From contig OX419756.1 of NCBI GenBank assembly GCA_948567375.1, forward strand, positions 13,273,001 to 13,337,000: 64,000 bases of DNA. The letters run 5' to 3'. The notes under the pieces are model-generated. The model was not told the origin of the DNA, searched no databases, and was given only the letters and a program-made list of their open reading frames with translations. This stretch comes from Lunularia cruciata. Its lineage: Eukaryota > Streptophyta > Marchantiopsida > Lunulariales > Lunulariaceae. The translations under genes were made by a program, and so were the position numbers. The first letter of the stretch is position 1. Each line of letters opens with the position of its first letter. Of the stretch, positions 11,234 through 23,521 are shown one piece after another.

Positions 11234-13051
11234 TTCTCGGAAATGTTTTTGGTCACACCTGTTGTATTTGAAGGTCAACTGGAAACAAACGTGTTAACGA
11301 TTGGCTTGTCCGCGTCCTCGGCTACACCTCGGGGGATGTTTCTCTACAGCTGATGAAGGTTGTGGAAGATTGAGAACAACTACATTCGGAGTCAACACTC
11401 TGTAAGGATGATCCTTGGTGGAAGTTGCTACAAACGACTTGCGGTTGTCCAAAGTGATGAGAACCTTTGTTCTTGCTCTTTGAAGTAGATGGTTTATTGA
11501 GAACTTTTGTTTTTGTTTTTTGAAGCAGATGGTTTATCCTCATATATTCTCACTTATGATGTTTCAGACATTTTAGCATTTAACTTTCCTAGTCTCACCA
11601 AAGTAAACACACTTGATGCACACTGCAAAACTCAATTCACTTTCTTTTAGTTTTCAAAGATAGTGAGGTCAATTCATTTATGCAACATAAATAATCTCCA
11701 ATATTGAGATATCACAAAACATTCTTTATACGTTTTTAGGCTGCTCAGATTTCATGCAAAGTATAAAAGATCTCCAATACTAAGAAATCACAAAACATTC
11801 TTGATATGTTTTTAGGCAACTTAGGTTTCATGCAAATGCAAAGGGGAAATGTTAAAAAACAATCTTGTTAAAGAATTCTTGATTGAAATTATAGTTGATA
11901 GAAGAGTATTGAAAAGTGTATTAAAGGGTGTGTTACTATATTGTTTATGTAACACATCTAACTCATGGAAAATATGTAAGCCCGTAGACATGAATGATAA
12001 TATCTGAATAATAATTAATTTATTTCATTCTAACAAAGAATTTCCTAAACTAAATATTATCTAATTTAATATAAAATTTTGAAAATTTAAAATATCCTAA
12101 TTTAAATATTTCCATGACTTCTGTTCGGATTGTCTTCAACACTTATGCAATTCTCAATGCCAAGAGAATATGTGACCTCTATGCACTTCATTCAATTGCC
12201 AATCGACTTGCCAATCTCTGTAGACGACTTTCAACATTGACTCTGAACACGTTTCAGACTTTTCTTACATGTGAGGTTGACAAATCATATATATATGACT
12301 TGCTTTTTAGCGTCTCGGGACTCCTACGTCCGTAGCTTTAGTTGTGATATTATTTATATCCTGTCCTTTTATATTTCGTTCCCATTCTCTTTTACACTTC
12401 AACCCATTTTTGTAGTCACATAATCTTAAGACCCTTTGTTTTGTTCCATTCCACAACTAATTCCTTCCTTAGTACTTTTCCTTCTTTTCCTTCCTTTGCT
12501 CTCTGATTGCTTCCTGCTTCACCCTCTCATGCCTAAAGTGTTTCTACCCGACTCTAGCCCGCGTTCTTTCTAGTTGTTCACACACGGCGGTTAATGGCGA
12601 TTGTTCATTGTGTTCACGCACTGCTCACTGCTGGTCTTTTAAGGATCGCTCCTTAGGTGCTAGGAAAACTTGAGTCAGACCAAGAGTCTTTCAGTATCGC
12701 TTTATGGAGCGGGGAGTGGACTAAATTCAATTCATGCGTCAATCATTGTACTCTCTAGAAATGGAAGATCGATTTCATAGGATTTGTAGCACGACACTCG
12801 ATATGACAGGTCTAGTGTAACTGCACTAGTCACTAAACTCCCCCAGTTAATGATAGATACCTTTTAAAGGGATACATGATGGAGAACTAGTCATAGATCT
12901 ATTCTAAGAGTAGAGAGCAAGGGGAGCCGACGATATGTATTTTGCCGTCGCTGCAAGCGATTAGGATGGCCTATTCCCATCCTATTACACGTCTCTTACA
13001 TCATGGTTTCCTATTCTTGGCTATCTTTTGCATAGATGCTCTTGATTTAAT
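11234..13051. other. Intergenic, small tandem duplications only
   Basis: No gene recognised. Two short imperfect duplications are visible: a 40-bp unit around 11459-11540 (TTTGAAGTAGATGGTTTAT and a variant), and a 76-bp unit at about 11692-11846 (ATCTCCAATA...CACAAAACATTC). The stretch 12500-12950 is GC-richer, but I see no reading frame of note. Confidence 0.5.
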
Positions 13052-13684
13052 GTCTTTTACTAGTCTATTAGCCATCAATTATTTTCAATTTGTTTCAATG
13101 ATGTTTTTGCTACAGGTTACATTCGATGCGTGCTACCTTAGTGCTTTAACACTACTCCTGCATTATGATTTATGTACATATTGTTTATTCGATCATTTGC
13201 ACTTCATGAGTTCTGGATAACCATTTCAAGGAACAGCTTCTGTTCCCGTTCACCAATATATACGACTTGCTGTTGGCCTGAAAAGTTGATATTCCTGAAT
13301 GACCTTGTGTCTGCACTATCTGTGTACTAGAAGTAAAGTTCTGTTCATGAGTTCTGGATAACCATTTCAAGGAACAGCTTCTGTTCCCGTTCACCAATAT
13401 ATACGACTTGCTGTTGGCCTGAAAAGTTGATATTCCTGAATGACCTTGTGTCTGCACTGTCTGTGTACTAGAAGTAAAGTTCTGTTCATGACGAACATCT
13501 AAACAGTAAAAAAACAGTCCTTTACTAGTCGTTTGGCCATCAATTATTTTCAATTTGTTTCAATGATATTTTTACTACAGGTTTCATCCGAGTCTTGCTA
13601 CCTTGGTGCTTTAACACTACTTCTGCATTATGATTTATGTACATATTGTATATCGATCATTGGCCCTTCATGAGTTCTGGATAA
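13052..13684. repeat. 165-bp duplication flanking a 141-bp tandem pair
   Basis: Segment 13052-13220 recurs as 13517-13684 at about 90% identity by eye (offset 465 bp). Between them sit two nearly identical 141-bp units, 13203-13343 and 13344-13484, with one visible difference (CACTATCTG versus CACTGTCTG). The 141-bp units make open frames on the minus strand that repeat NFTSSTQ...GHSGISTF. These frames are a consequence of the repeat and not evidence of a gene. Confidence 0.85.
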
Positions 13685-14090
13685 ATTACAATCGAAAGAA
13701 TCAATGGTTCATCGCACAAGATGATCATATTCAGAAAATTTTGTTCAAACTATGAAATGATGTTTTGGTAGTACACGGACATAAAAATCCTAATGATTTG
13801 GAGAAAATATATTTGGAAATCCATAGATTCTATACCTCCCATTCCTATCTGAAATTAATATAGAAGATTGATGAGAGAAATAAGAGAATCGAAGATTGTA
13901 GTGGAAGACTGATTAGAGAAATAAGAGAACCAGTTCAAGGAACGGCTTCTGTTCCCGTTCACCAATATATACTTGCTGTTGGCCTGAAAAGTTGATATTC
14001 CTGAATGACCTTGTGGTTCCCTCCATGTCTGCACTATCTGTATACCAGAAGTAAAGTTCTGTTCCTGACGAACATCCAAACAGTAAAAAA
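13685..14090 (-). repeat. Retroelement leader remnant plus third partial 141-bp unit
   Basis: Bases 13690-13900 resemble 43985-44200, the leader, primer-site region and LTR end of the gypsy remnant (shared ATCAATGGTT, AGAAAATTTTG, CCATAGATTC and AGAGAAATA/AGGGAAATA blocks in the same order). Next to it, 13930-14085 is a diverged third copy of the 141-bp unit with a small insertion (GGTTCCCTCCAT). This suggests that the duplicated unit derives from, or sits beside, a retroelement. Confidence 0.5.
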
Positions 14091-14268
14091 TCTACAGTTG
14101 ATACTGTGAAGGTGGATATGCTCGATCGATCAACATTCGAACTTATTTCGAAGTAGGGAATCGTCACATTTAGGGGAAGATGCATACAGAAGTTCGTCCG
14201 TACGACAAACGTTTGTACGTTTAGGAAGGGGAAGAAAAAGAAATACGAATAACTACATCACGTACGCA

Positions 14269-14500
14269 AAGGATTGAACAATAGTCTCATCTCAACGGTG
14301 CTTTATCATTCCAGATACTTTGATACACGCGATCCCAATCGAGCTTATGAATAGTTCCATATATATGGCTAAAATTGACCATTTGGTAAGGATTGAACAA
14401 TAGTCTCATCTCAACGGTGCTTTATCATTCCAGATACTTTGATACACGCGATCCCAATCGAGCTTATGAATAGTTCCATATATATGGCTAAAATTGACCA
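14269..14500. repeat. Perfect 113-bp direct repeat, 6-bp spacer
   Basis: 14269-14381 and 14388-14500 are identical at every base I compared, separated by TTTGGT. This is the least diverged repeat in the window, which implies a very recent duplication or gene conversion. No coding content is recognised. Confidence 0.9.
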
Positions 14501-16030
14501 AGAAAAGCTTCGTCCTCTACAGTTCCCCTTTCCCGCTTGGTACTTCTCTTTACAACATACCTAGCATTCTGCAAATGTTGGCGGTACTTCAGCAGTTCGT
14601 ATCTTCCTCACAAATTTCGTCTCAAACGAGTCTATATATCAAACATTGCTTGGCCACTCTACTTCCCATGTGAACAAAAGACACTCAAAGTTCTTGTAGT
14701 TGTATGTGATTAGAGCACATTACTCGACTTTCCACTCCATGAGGAGGACGATGAATGAATGCATCAATATCTCAGCATAATGGAAAAGAATATGCTATAA
14801 CTCGTGACTTGACGTTAACCTCACTCAGTGTGGGCCGAGTCCTGTATCCAGGGTACGTAGCGTGGACAAACACAAATTGAAGAATATAACTGCAGAATAT
14901 ACGAGGTGAAAAAAAAAAAGAAAAAAGAAGAAGAAGGAAATGAATGTTGTACTTTCCAGTCAGTGTGAGCAAAGCTTACCCATTGGAAAGACATGATATA
15001 CTACAGCCCCTCGAGCGAACAGTTAACATGACTAGAATACAAATTGAAACTGAAAGTTCATTGCCACCTTTGTTCCGGTTTCCAACGTTATAGAACTTTT
15101 TACTTGCCGACACTATCAGGCAGCTTTGGTTTTTGATACATAGTTTAGCTTTTCCCGACACATGTCGAGCTCGGCTTGTTGGCATTAGCTGGATGCTTTG
15201 AGGCTCACACAGTCAGCACTGATTAGCTAAGATGTCTGGAGCTCTACACATATTCTGCTTGCCTGCAGTGTCCTGAAACATGGGCTTCACATAACTGCTT
15301 CAAAAAACGCATGTACGTGTATGTGGTGGAAGTGAACTACTTGTGAATCACTCAGGGCGACAGTCTGCTTAAACTCCGCAATTTGATCCTCCTGTCTGGG
15401 GATTATGTCAGCTTGCTTTAGATCCCAGTAACGCTCAGTAGAAGTTGGACCTATCTAAGACTCGTCCCTCTATCCGTATCCGCTCCTTTAGTTCAGGAGT
15501 CTACATTGGTTGTCTTCGTTTACAACTTGCAGTAGTCAAGATGCTTCAGACCGTTCTGGTGATGAACGTTGGAAGTTGTCAGAAGTTGCATATATCTTTG
15601 CCACCGCTTAGCAAGTCGTTTGCAAATAGCCAGTGATAAGCATGCGGTAAACTTCCCAATATAGGCGCCATTGACCTACTGCTCTTTGTGCGACTGCTTT
15701 GAGCTGATCGCTTAGTACTCTGGCACACGGTTACATACAACAGTGAATCTGCGTCGGAGGACTCCTGTCTCTGCGACATGGATTTCAAGAACGAGATGGA
15801 AACCTTGTAGCGCCTGCTCAGCCAGGTTTACGATTCTAGTCTGAGGTTGATAAGTGCAGAATATTCTGGCACAAGGTTTTGAATCTGACAGGCCGACCTT
15901 GTCCCTTCTAGTCCTATCCTCCTACCCTCAAATTGTTTCCCTGGCTTGGTTCAGAAGGTAATGCTCGACGACACTGGAGAAAACTTCTAGCTCCAGATCA
16001 GTATATATGTATCGGAAATTTCCGCATGAC
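14501..16030. other. Intergenic and probable 3' UTR of the transporter gene
   Basis: No gene is recognised. The part next to 16030 is downstream of the minus-strand transporter stop codon and presumably contains its 3' UTR; I could not place a poly(A) signal. An A-rich tract lies at about 14910-14940. Confidence 0.4.
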
Positions 16031-18471
16031 TCACTCCTCTTCTTGCAGAGGGGGCAAGTTGCTTGGACCTGGACTTGGGGGCTTTGACTCATCTTGTTTG
16101 CCATACAGTGTCTGATAGACCGCCGTGGTTCGTTTAATAAGCAAAAGGTTGAGCAGAACTCCGAAGAGACAGACACCAGTCATAATGAAGAAAGTAAGCT
16201 GGAAACAGATAGTTCCTTTGCATACTGTACCTTCTTCACTAAACTCTTTCAGAAGTGGCACATCCCCGCGTTGTTTGGCAGCTTCTCGATCATATATCGG
16301 CCCAGCAATGAGTCCAGAGAAGACTAATGTGCCAGTCGGCAATGCCATGGTAAGAACGTTGTATAGTGCCCCAAAGTTTTTCAGCCCGAACAGTTCAGAT
16401 GCAGTGGCTGGAACAACAGACCAGTGAGTACCATGACCGAAGCCCACCAACAGTGATGCGACATACATGGATCCTGGCCATGCAAGTGCGAACATAAGAT
16501 GTCCGATAGCCATCACTGTTTCAGAAACTGCTAGAATAAGAGGCCTCGGTAGAATCATCTTCCTGTAACCATATACAGGGATGTGTCAGTACACAACTCT
16601 CATGGAGCAGCATAGATTAGATAGTGCATCTGGAACAAAAAGTGTGTTGAATCGTGGTTCGCATGGTAACTGTGTCTCGTAAGGATGAACAAGACCTTTG
16701 TCCAGGTTATTCTAGAGTCCAAAATAAAAGTAAATCCTACAATTTCAATCTTCCATTCATTTTTCATGCATTTAAAATGAGAATGATGGATTACCGAGCC
16801 ACTATCTCTGACGCATATCCTGCTCCAATTCGGCCCAAGAAACTCCAGACCCCGATCAAAGAGACAAATACATGCGCGTTGCTGTAACCCTGTGATTCAC
16901 CCATTTGACCAAGGTTGTCGATTACAGTTAATCCCGATCCCGATCCGCAGACGAACGCGAAAAATAAGAGCCAAAAATCCGCCTTCACCAGGGTCTGCGC
17001 CAGAGTGAAATTTTCGCCTCGTCTTGGGCCCTTCCTTCGTCTCACTTTGACAGCCCCCTCCGACACAGCTTTCAACAGGTCAGAACTTATTTGCTGAAGC
17101 CGCCTTCGGCGAACTCTCTCGGAGACATCTGTCTTCGCTTTCTCATCCTCCATCTCACTAAATTCCACAAGATCCTCATTACTCCCGCTTCGGATAACTA
17201 CTTCCGGCTGCTCAGGTTCAGCTAGGAGAGGGGTCTTACTGTCGTTTCCCTTTTCTACATCTGATTGAACACTCTTTCTCTTCTTAGGATGGATAATGAA
17301 AATCTGGAAGAAAGGAACGCCTAGAGGAACCGCCAGCAGGAAGAGAAGTCCAAACGCGAACCATAACCGGGTGGTGTGGCTTACATCGAAAACGTCGTTG
17401 ACGATCATTGTGCCCATCAGATAAGCAGCCATAACCAAACACACGCTGTAGATAAAATTGAACTTCATATCGTCAGCCCTGGCGGAGCTCGTATCAATCA
17501 GGGGAATCGGGCGAACTATGAACATTAAGAATATGGCAACCATGAATGGCCCCACAGCGACCAGAAATATAAACTTGGCCTGGTCGGGGTAAAAGAATGC
17601 TGTATAGAGTTGTGTGAAAATTGCACCGCTCAGCCCTGTGAATCCCTTTAAAATCCCCACAGTTCCACCTCTGTGGTATGGAAAACTCTTCACGCAGGAC
17701 ATTAGTGCGGCCGTGTTGAAAAATGTCTCCCCATTCGTTGCGGCGCCGATGATCAGACAAACCTGGAAAAGAGTATAAACAAAGCCCTCAAAATCTAAGC
17801 ATTTTATAGTGCAAGGAGCTGACCAGCTCCACGCACACGGGGCCAAAAAACCTTCAGAGGCGCGATTCCCAGCGATACGTTAATATAAGAATGAGTGCGA
17901 CCATCTATAGCCAAGAGGAAGCATTGCAGCTGTCTAATTTTTTACCGAGACTGCAATGGACATGCATCTCTCACACTCTACCATATGGATAGAAGGTACT
18001 CTCACTAAGAATATGCACGTAAATTGCACATAAGAAATCTACAGGCTACAGACTACCACACTGCGAATTGAACACGTTACGGAACGGATCTACAGAAGAA
18101 TAAGCACAAATCACCAAGTGAATTGCACAGTAATTTACCATCCAGAATGGAGGGACAGGTGCTTGTCCGGTAACTATCAGCCACAACCAGCCGTAGCCCA
18201 GCAAATTAAGCACACCGCCGCAAACAAACAAGCCCCAGGTAGGCAGATAGTCACATAATGTACCCGCGAGCAGACCAACGTTATCTCCGATATCCTTGGC
18301 AACTCCCAGCCTACTAATTTGATTTTGATTGTACCCCAAAGAGCTCTTAACTATCGGTGAGTAGCCACCAAACGCGTAACCCACACCCGAACATGCCTGG
18401 GTCAAAATTGAAGCCGCAAGCACCAACCATCTGTTGGGCCTCAGCTTCTCAAGCAGCGTGGATTCCGCCAT
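16031..18471 (-). CDS. Nodulin-like / MFS transporter (NFD4-like), three exons
   Basis: Three exons, read on the minus strand: 18471-18139, 17762-16795 and 16562-16031, joining to 610 residues. Intron 1 (18138-17763) has GT after FWM and AG before VCLIIG (phase 0). Intron 2 (16794-16563) has GT inside an arginine codon and AG before AAGATGATT. Both junctions preserve the spacing of Arabidopsis relatives. Exon 1 carries NRWLVLAASILTQ, SRLGVAKDIGDNVGLLAG and GYGWLWLIV. Exon 2 carries ATNGETFFNTAAL and RGGTVGILKGF, then a hydrophilic loop (about residues 270-362, with KKRK and RRRR runs), then LTVIDNLGQMGES. Exon 3 has GHGTHWSVVPATASELFG and ends in a soluble proline-rich tail. The family is a plant major-facilitator group with about twelve membrane spans; substrates are mostly unproven. 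No lesion is seen. The start matches the family N-terminus. Confidence 0.9.
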
Positions 18472-19545
18472 CGATCGCTATTTTTTCTCCTTCACAAGCT
18501 CGTTGCTGTTGTTGCCTTCCCCTCTCTCCAACGGCTACTTCCACCACTGGACGAATTCTGCTCTGAGATCAGCCTTCGACATTGATCATTCTGAACAAGG
18601 CACCGGATTTACAAACTCCTCTGTAGCTCTGGTGGATTAAAACACGACGGTTTTGACCTCGGATGTCTTGCAAAACATCCAATTTAAACACCTGGGATCA
18701 TCCTTCACACGAATGGTACCGAACAAGTCTCTCCCACAGTGCCTAGTGCAGGGCCGCCTTCTGTTTCCCTGTCACTCAGCTGGGTCGTCCCCTTATAATA
18801 TGTGTCACTGCGAAACTCCGACGTGGTCGGGTTATGCTCAGGAGAACTATGTACTGTGCTGATTACAGTACAGCACAGCATCTCCGCGATCCAGCAGTCA
18901 AGGAGAAACTGGGGCAGGGCAGTTTGTCTTACGCGTCACGAGGAGAGTGAATCTAAGCACTGGACCCAGAATTCTTGCTGACCTGGGTTGCTGTACAAGA
19001 GCCAAATGCTGCTGCTCGAGGTCCCTTTCTACCAAACGAGTCGCCTCATCAATTAGTAGCTTCAAAGTCTACGTTCCCAAACGAGGATTGGAACACCCGT
19101 ACAAGTACAGTAAACTAAAGAACGTAAAAGGACATGATAAGCGTTATAAGGTGAAGCAAGACATGCTAAGATCGTCCAAAATTTAGGTTCTATGGAATTT
19201 CAAGTCGTGGAACCTGATGGAAACTGCGAATCATCGGATCATGAGATATGGATAATTCATATCCTATTCTATCTCTCAGAGGGTTTTATTGCCGTAGTGT
19301 TTGGTATCCGACAAAATCGTTGATTGAACCTGGGACCCATGATCAATTATAATCAACAACTGTAATCAAGTGTGGTACGTAATGTATCTATATGTAGGCA
19401 AAACCGATCCTTACGTATTGGGATAGCCGAAGAACCATGCCCGGCGACAAGTTCCAAAATTCGCAGTTAAAATTTGGAAATCTGTGCCTTTATTACTTGA
19501 AACCGGCGCTTTGTGGAGAGTGCGCCACTTGATGACCTAGACTTG
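18472..19545. other. Upstream region of the transporter gene
   Basis: This should contain the promoter and 5' UTR, read leftwards. A pyrimidine-rich stretch lies at about 18482-18535 on the plus strand. No promoter element is assigned and no other gene is recognised. Confidence 0.4.
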
Positions 19546-19800
19546 AAGTGGTAAGATATTAATTTTTGCACATGTTTGAAAGAGAAGCCCAAATTCTATA
19601 TGAGTTGACCGGTTTCAGTCCATGCCGTTCAATGTTCCATCCACCCTGCACGATAATACGTACTTCACTTCACCTGCTCCAGCATTTGAAAAGCAAACCT
19701 TTGTGCAGTTATTGGTTTTGGAACGCCGCCTCGATGTACCATCATCGATATACAAACTGGAATTGTAATCTTTCACGCTTCTTGGGTGATGCTAATCCGG
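19546..19800 (+). repeat. Left member of long direct repeat around LINE-like copy A1
   Basis: From ACTTGAAGTGGTAAGATA to CTTTCACGCTTCTTGGGTG, this stretch matches 23522-23865 in the same orientation. It ends just before the 3' tail of the minus-strand element. Shared blocks in order include CATGTTTGA, AAGCCCAAA, CCACCCT, CACGATAA, TACTTCACTTCAC, TATTGGTTTT and CGCTTCTTGGG or TGCTTCTTGGG. Confidence 0.75.
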
Positions 19801-19804
19801 ACTT

Positions 19805-22800
19805 GACATGGGGAAACAGGCGACCACATAGAACACATGAAGGACGAGTAGACCCCGTCAAACCTACAAGAGATACAAAAGAGGAAAAATGGGGCTAGGT
19901 CCCAATAGCACAGACATGAAAAATCTGCACTACTGGATCTAAGATATCCTAGCTATGAGAAATCTGCCCTACCATATCTAAGATATCCTAACTAGGCAAG
20001 TAGTAAGGTCTACAAACTATTGGAGTATAGGAAGAAGCATCACCTAGATTGCTCTCCTATGGATTATACCAACCAATGCTCTCGGTAGAGTAATGGATAT
20101 ACACTATCTAAAATATGTTAAAAAGTATGAGAGTGAGAATAATATCACGAGCATCTAATATGATAAACTCTCATGTATTCCTTGACAAATGTGTCAAATG
20201 TCGTGTCCATCACTCCATATAATTCCAAGGCTAGAAGAACAAATAGATGACCTCATTGCATTCTCTTACACTTGGAGACCTTGCGTGCTGCTGCTTTGCT
20301 TGCCGCCCATCCAAGAGGATGAATAATCATTCCCTCCAAAACTGCATCATGCATAGGGTACGTAACCACAACATCCGCCATTGTCACTTGATCATCTCGG
20401 GCCAAGTATAAGTGTGCCCTAACACGTGTCGTTTGCAAAGAATGCTCTTTCCAAGTAAGGTATCCACTCTCTTGCACCATAGCAAACACTATATACTTGA
20501 TCTCATCATGGGTAGCTATCATCTATCCTTCAAAAGGACATCATGTCATATGGACCATTGCGACATCTAGTGTAAAACCACACTCATAAGTGAGTAACAA
20601 AGATGCAAAAAGGTGGACCAAACCTAAGCGGAACCTCATCGCTATAGAGAAGGTGGTTGGTGCGAGTCAGAATGCCCTAATGCATGGTCAAGCTAGGATC
20701 CAAGAACTTGCACCCTTGCCGGAGCAAGAGCAAAGATGTGCTCTAGTGGCTCGAGGAATGGACGAGTCAACTAAGAGAGAACGTAACATATGTTGACACT
20801 ATTGCTCCATCAAGGAAGACTGCAAACCTCTGATCCAATCCGATTGTAGTGAAAGAAAGGATGGAAGGTCTTTCCATGCTTGTGGGGATAGACCATCTTT
20901 CATCTACCGCAATAACACTTGGAGAGGAAAGGATCACTCCTCCACCTTGGTCACATATATCTCCAAAATTGGCCTATAAGCAACCACAAAATGGGAGGAA
21001 ACTAGGGGTGCTGAGGGAGCCCAACTACCCAAAAATGCTATATGTGCCATCTCCTCCATAGATGATAGGCCTACCCCTCTACATGGGATTGGTAGAGAGG
21101 TTTGCCTACTTGCCAAATCTCTCATCACACACTTAAATTTCCTTGGTCCAATGATATCACCAAAGACTCCCACATTCCTCCTTTCAAAAGCTCTTAAACT
21201 TGATAGGAAAGTCAAGGAAGGGTGAACCAAACAAAGAAGGTACATCTTTCAATGGGAAAAACTAGAGGAGAGTATACCAAATGCCACTTGCGGATCTCCT
21301 CATGGAGGAAAGTCATCCATAGGGAGAATATCCTTTACAAGAGCAACATCTAAGAAGCATGTGACAAAATCCTTGGATCTTATTGGCACTTCAAGAATAC
21401 ATAGTCCATCTATAGATGTAACACCCTCCTTTGGAATCTCAAGGTGACAAGGGATACTTGAAGGGGACCATGCTCTACACTTGACACCTTGACTCTCAAA
21501 CCTACAAGATGTAGCTTGGTAGTCAAGTGATTAAAGGATTAGCTAATTTGATCTACTAGGCCCACAATGTGTGTATTGTTTGCTAAGTAGTGAAATACAC
21601 AACATAACATGACCAAATTAGTAGACAAGCGAGCTCTAAAGTGAGCCATTGAAAACATAGGCTCCTCTTAAAGGATCTCCTTATTGTGTACCAACAATTG
21701 ACACCAGGATGGTGTGAAAGGGAAGTAGGATAGCCATAGAACAATTGCATAAAAGGATTGAGACTTGCCAAGGATCCACCAGCCTCTCTAAGCTATCTAA
21801 AGGTGGATGCTCAAGAGATGCTATTAAAAGCATTCTCAACATCCACTTGTAGGACAACATACACTAGATAGATATCTAGGAGGTCCTTATGCTTAGGGAA
21901 ATAGCCTCAGTACCTCAAGGTGTAGCTACTCCAAACTAATGTGGAATGAGGTGCTCTCAAAGTGAGGTCAATGTTGAAGGACAATGGTATGGCTAACAGA
22001 ACACAAAAATATCTCTCCAATAGCAATTGGTCTAATGCTCTTATGCTCTTCCCCATTGCAAGAATTTGACCAACCCCAACACCCGACTAAATGATGTAGG
22101 AATATCTTCCCTTGCTATTGTTGTAGCCATCTGAAACAACTTGATAAATCCACTAGCAGGATCATCTACCTAAATGCATTCTCTAAGATGCTCATATACT
22201 ATCCATGACAAGAATCCTCAAGAGAGGTAAGGATTAGTGCACAACACTTGTGCAAAAAGCAACCTATCAAGCCACAAAAGCTACATAGGCTTATAATCAA
22301 AGACCTCTAATAGTACTCCTTCTCATGCCATAGGATATAGTGAGTATAGGGAAGAGATTATCTTATTAGTGGGACTAGCCATAGACAAAGGGTGTAGCGC
22401 TTGTGCTACTCTTCCAAACTCTACCTTTTGACCCAATGTCCTACATTGCTGTAATAAAATGGACCTTGTGGTATCATATGGCAGAACTTGTCTCCCAAAA
22501 TGTGTAGCACTAACTGACTCCTCTTGTAGGGTAGCATAATCCTCCACTTGGAATCAACAAAATCTAGCAACCACCTCTCTATGCCCTGCATGTCCCTCTC
22601 TAGCATAACAAAGGCACCAACAAGGGAATAAAATAAACAAGAACCATACTAACTCATCTAAGGAATCACGTACCACACAATCAAGTAGTAGGAAAAAAGC
22701 CTATCTAGCATGATCATGGAATGTATATGGATGGCCTATGGAATAAATGTGGACATGGAAAACTAGTCTCAAATAACTCCAAGATACAATCCACTTGAGA

Positions 22801-23515
22801 TGCTAACCACTCCCATGACTTGACTATTATACTTGGAACAGTCAACAACAACATAGAGGAAGAGTGCATAATCCCAAGTGTCACCATTGTTGATATGGTC
22901 ACTTGTTGCACATGAACATCCCAAGTGTCCAATCATAGTCTGCATTCTTTCCACATGGGTCTCTACCCCTTGCAAGGTAAAGCATCGATGATACGTTGTG
23001 CATGATGTATCTTGAGCAACTCTAGGTGGCTCCCCATGGAGAAGTGTAGCCATGGCTAGCACAAGAATAATGATCATAAAATACAATGCTCCTCCCCATA
23101 CTTGAAAAGCCACAACCCCTCACACTCCAAATCACATGATTTAATACAATCTCTCCAAACCCTAAAAGTTATAAACTCTCATAACTTTCACTTTCTATCT
23201 CAATATTTTTTAAACTCAGTTTCCATGGAACTCAAGCATGAATACCAAGAGTTTAGAAATAAAAATTCCCAAAAATCACTCTCAATGTGACGTAATCACT
23301 CTAAACCCTAAAATATATAAGTCCTCATAACTTTATTCAATTTTCCATAAGCTTTAATCTAGGTACCAATGGAACCAAAATTAAAAATGAACAAAATCAA
23401 CTATTCACTCATATGATGTATGCAAGTGAGCTCTCTAAAACTCTACAATATCCTTTCATTTATTTGCATCCCTTCTCTCTCTCTCTTGTTCCTTCTCCTC
23501 TCTCTTTCCCAAAAA
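19805..23515 (-). mobile_element. LINE-like element family A, copy A1 (dead)
   Basis: Read leftwards, the 5' end is the pyrimidine-rich plus-strand stretch ending near 23515. An N-terminal segment starts at about 23055 (MATLLHGEPP). Its finger reads CTTYHRCF with a terminal Q, so it has lost a cysteine and a histidine relative to copy A2. Reverse transcriptase blocks include FGVATP (about 21920-21940) and GDPLRG (about 21665-21690). A block LANNTHIVG (about 21560-21595) has two asparagines where aspartates are required. The C-terminal part at 20595-20250 shows a knuckle with one cysteine changed (YECG), THDEI, RDDQVTMADVVV and KVSKC. The 3' tail runs to about 19805. Length (about 3.7 kb) and order match copy A2. 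Numerous stops and frameshifts make it non-functional. Confidence 0.75.
20934..21245 (-). pseudogene. Open fragment of copy A1 between RT and C-terminal domain
   Basis: A 103-codon open fragment within copy A1 containing GVGLSSMEEMAHIAFLGSWA and PLVSSHFVVAYRPILE. This is the conserved stretch that links the reverse transcriptase to the zinc knuckle in this kind of plant LINE-like protein (from recall). It is the longest undamaged piece of the element and helps fix the reading direction. Confidence 0.6.
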
Positions 23516-23521
23516 AGTACT

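Noticed and set aside
13185-14185. Minus-strand frames with repeated NFTSSTQ and GHSGISTF
   Set aside because: They arise from the 141-bp tandem units and have no outside support as a gene.
16791-17846. Single open frame starting MAPCAWSWS on the minus strand
   Set aside because: The first 28 codons are intron: an acceptor (TTTTCCAG) at 17763-17770 precedes VCLIIG, and joining to exon 1 restores the family spacing. The ATG at 17846 is not a start.
18046-18138. Read-through of transporter exon 1 (30 extra residues)
   Set aside because: The donor GTAAAT directly follows the FWM codons at 18139, and the extra residues do not resemble the family.
19322-19380. tRNA-like T-loop (GGTTCAATC on the minus strand)
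   Set aside because: No matching acceptor stem or anticodon arm could be folded around it.
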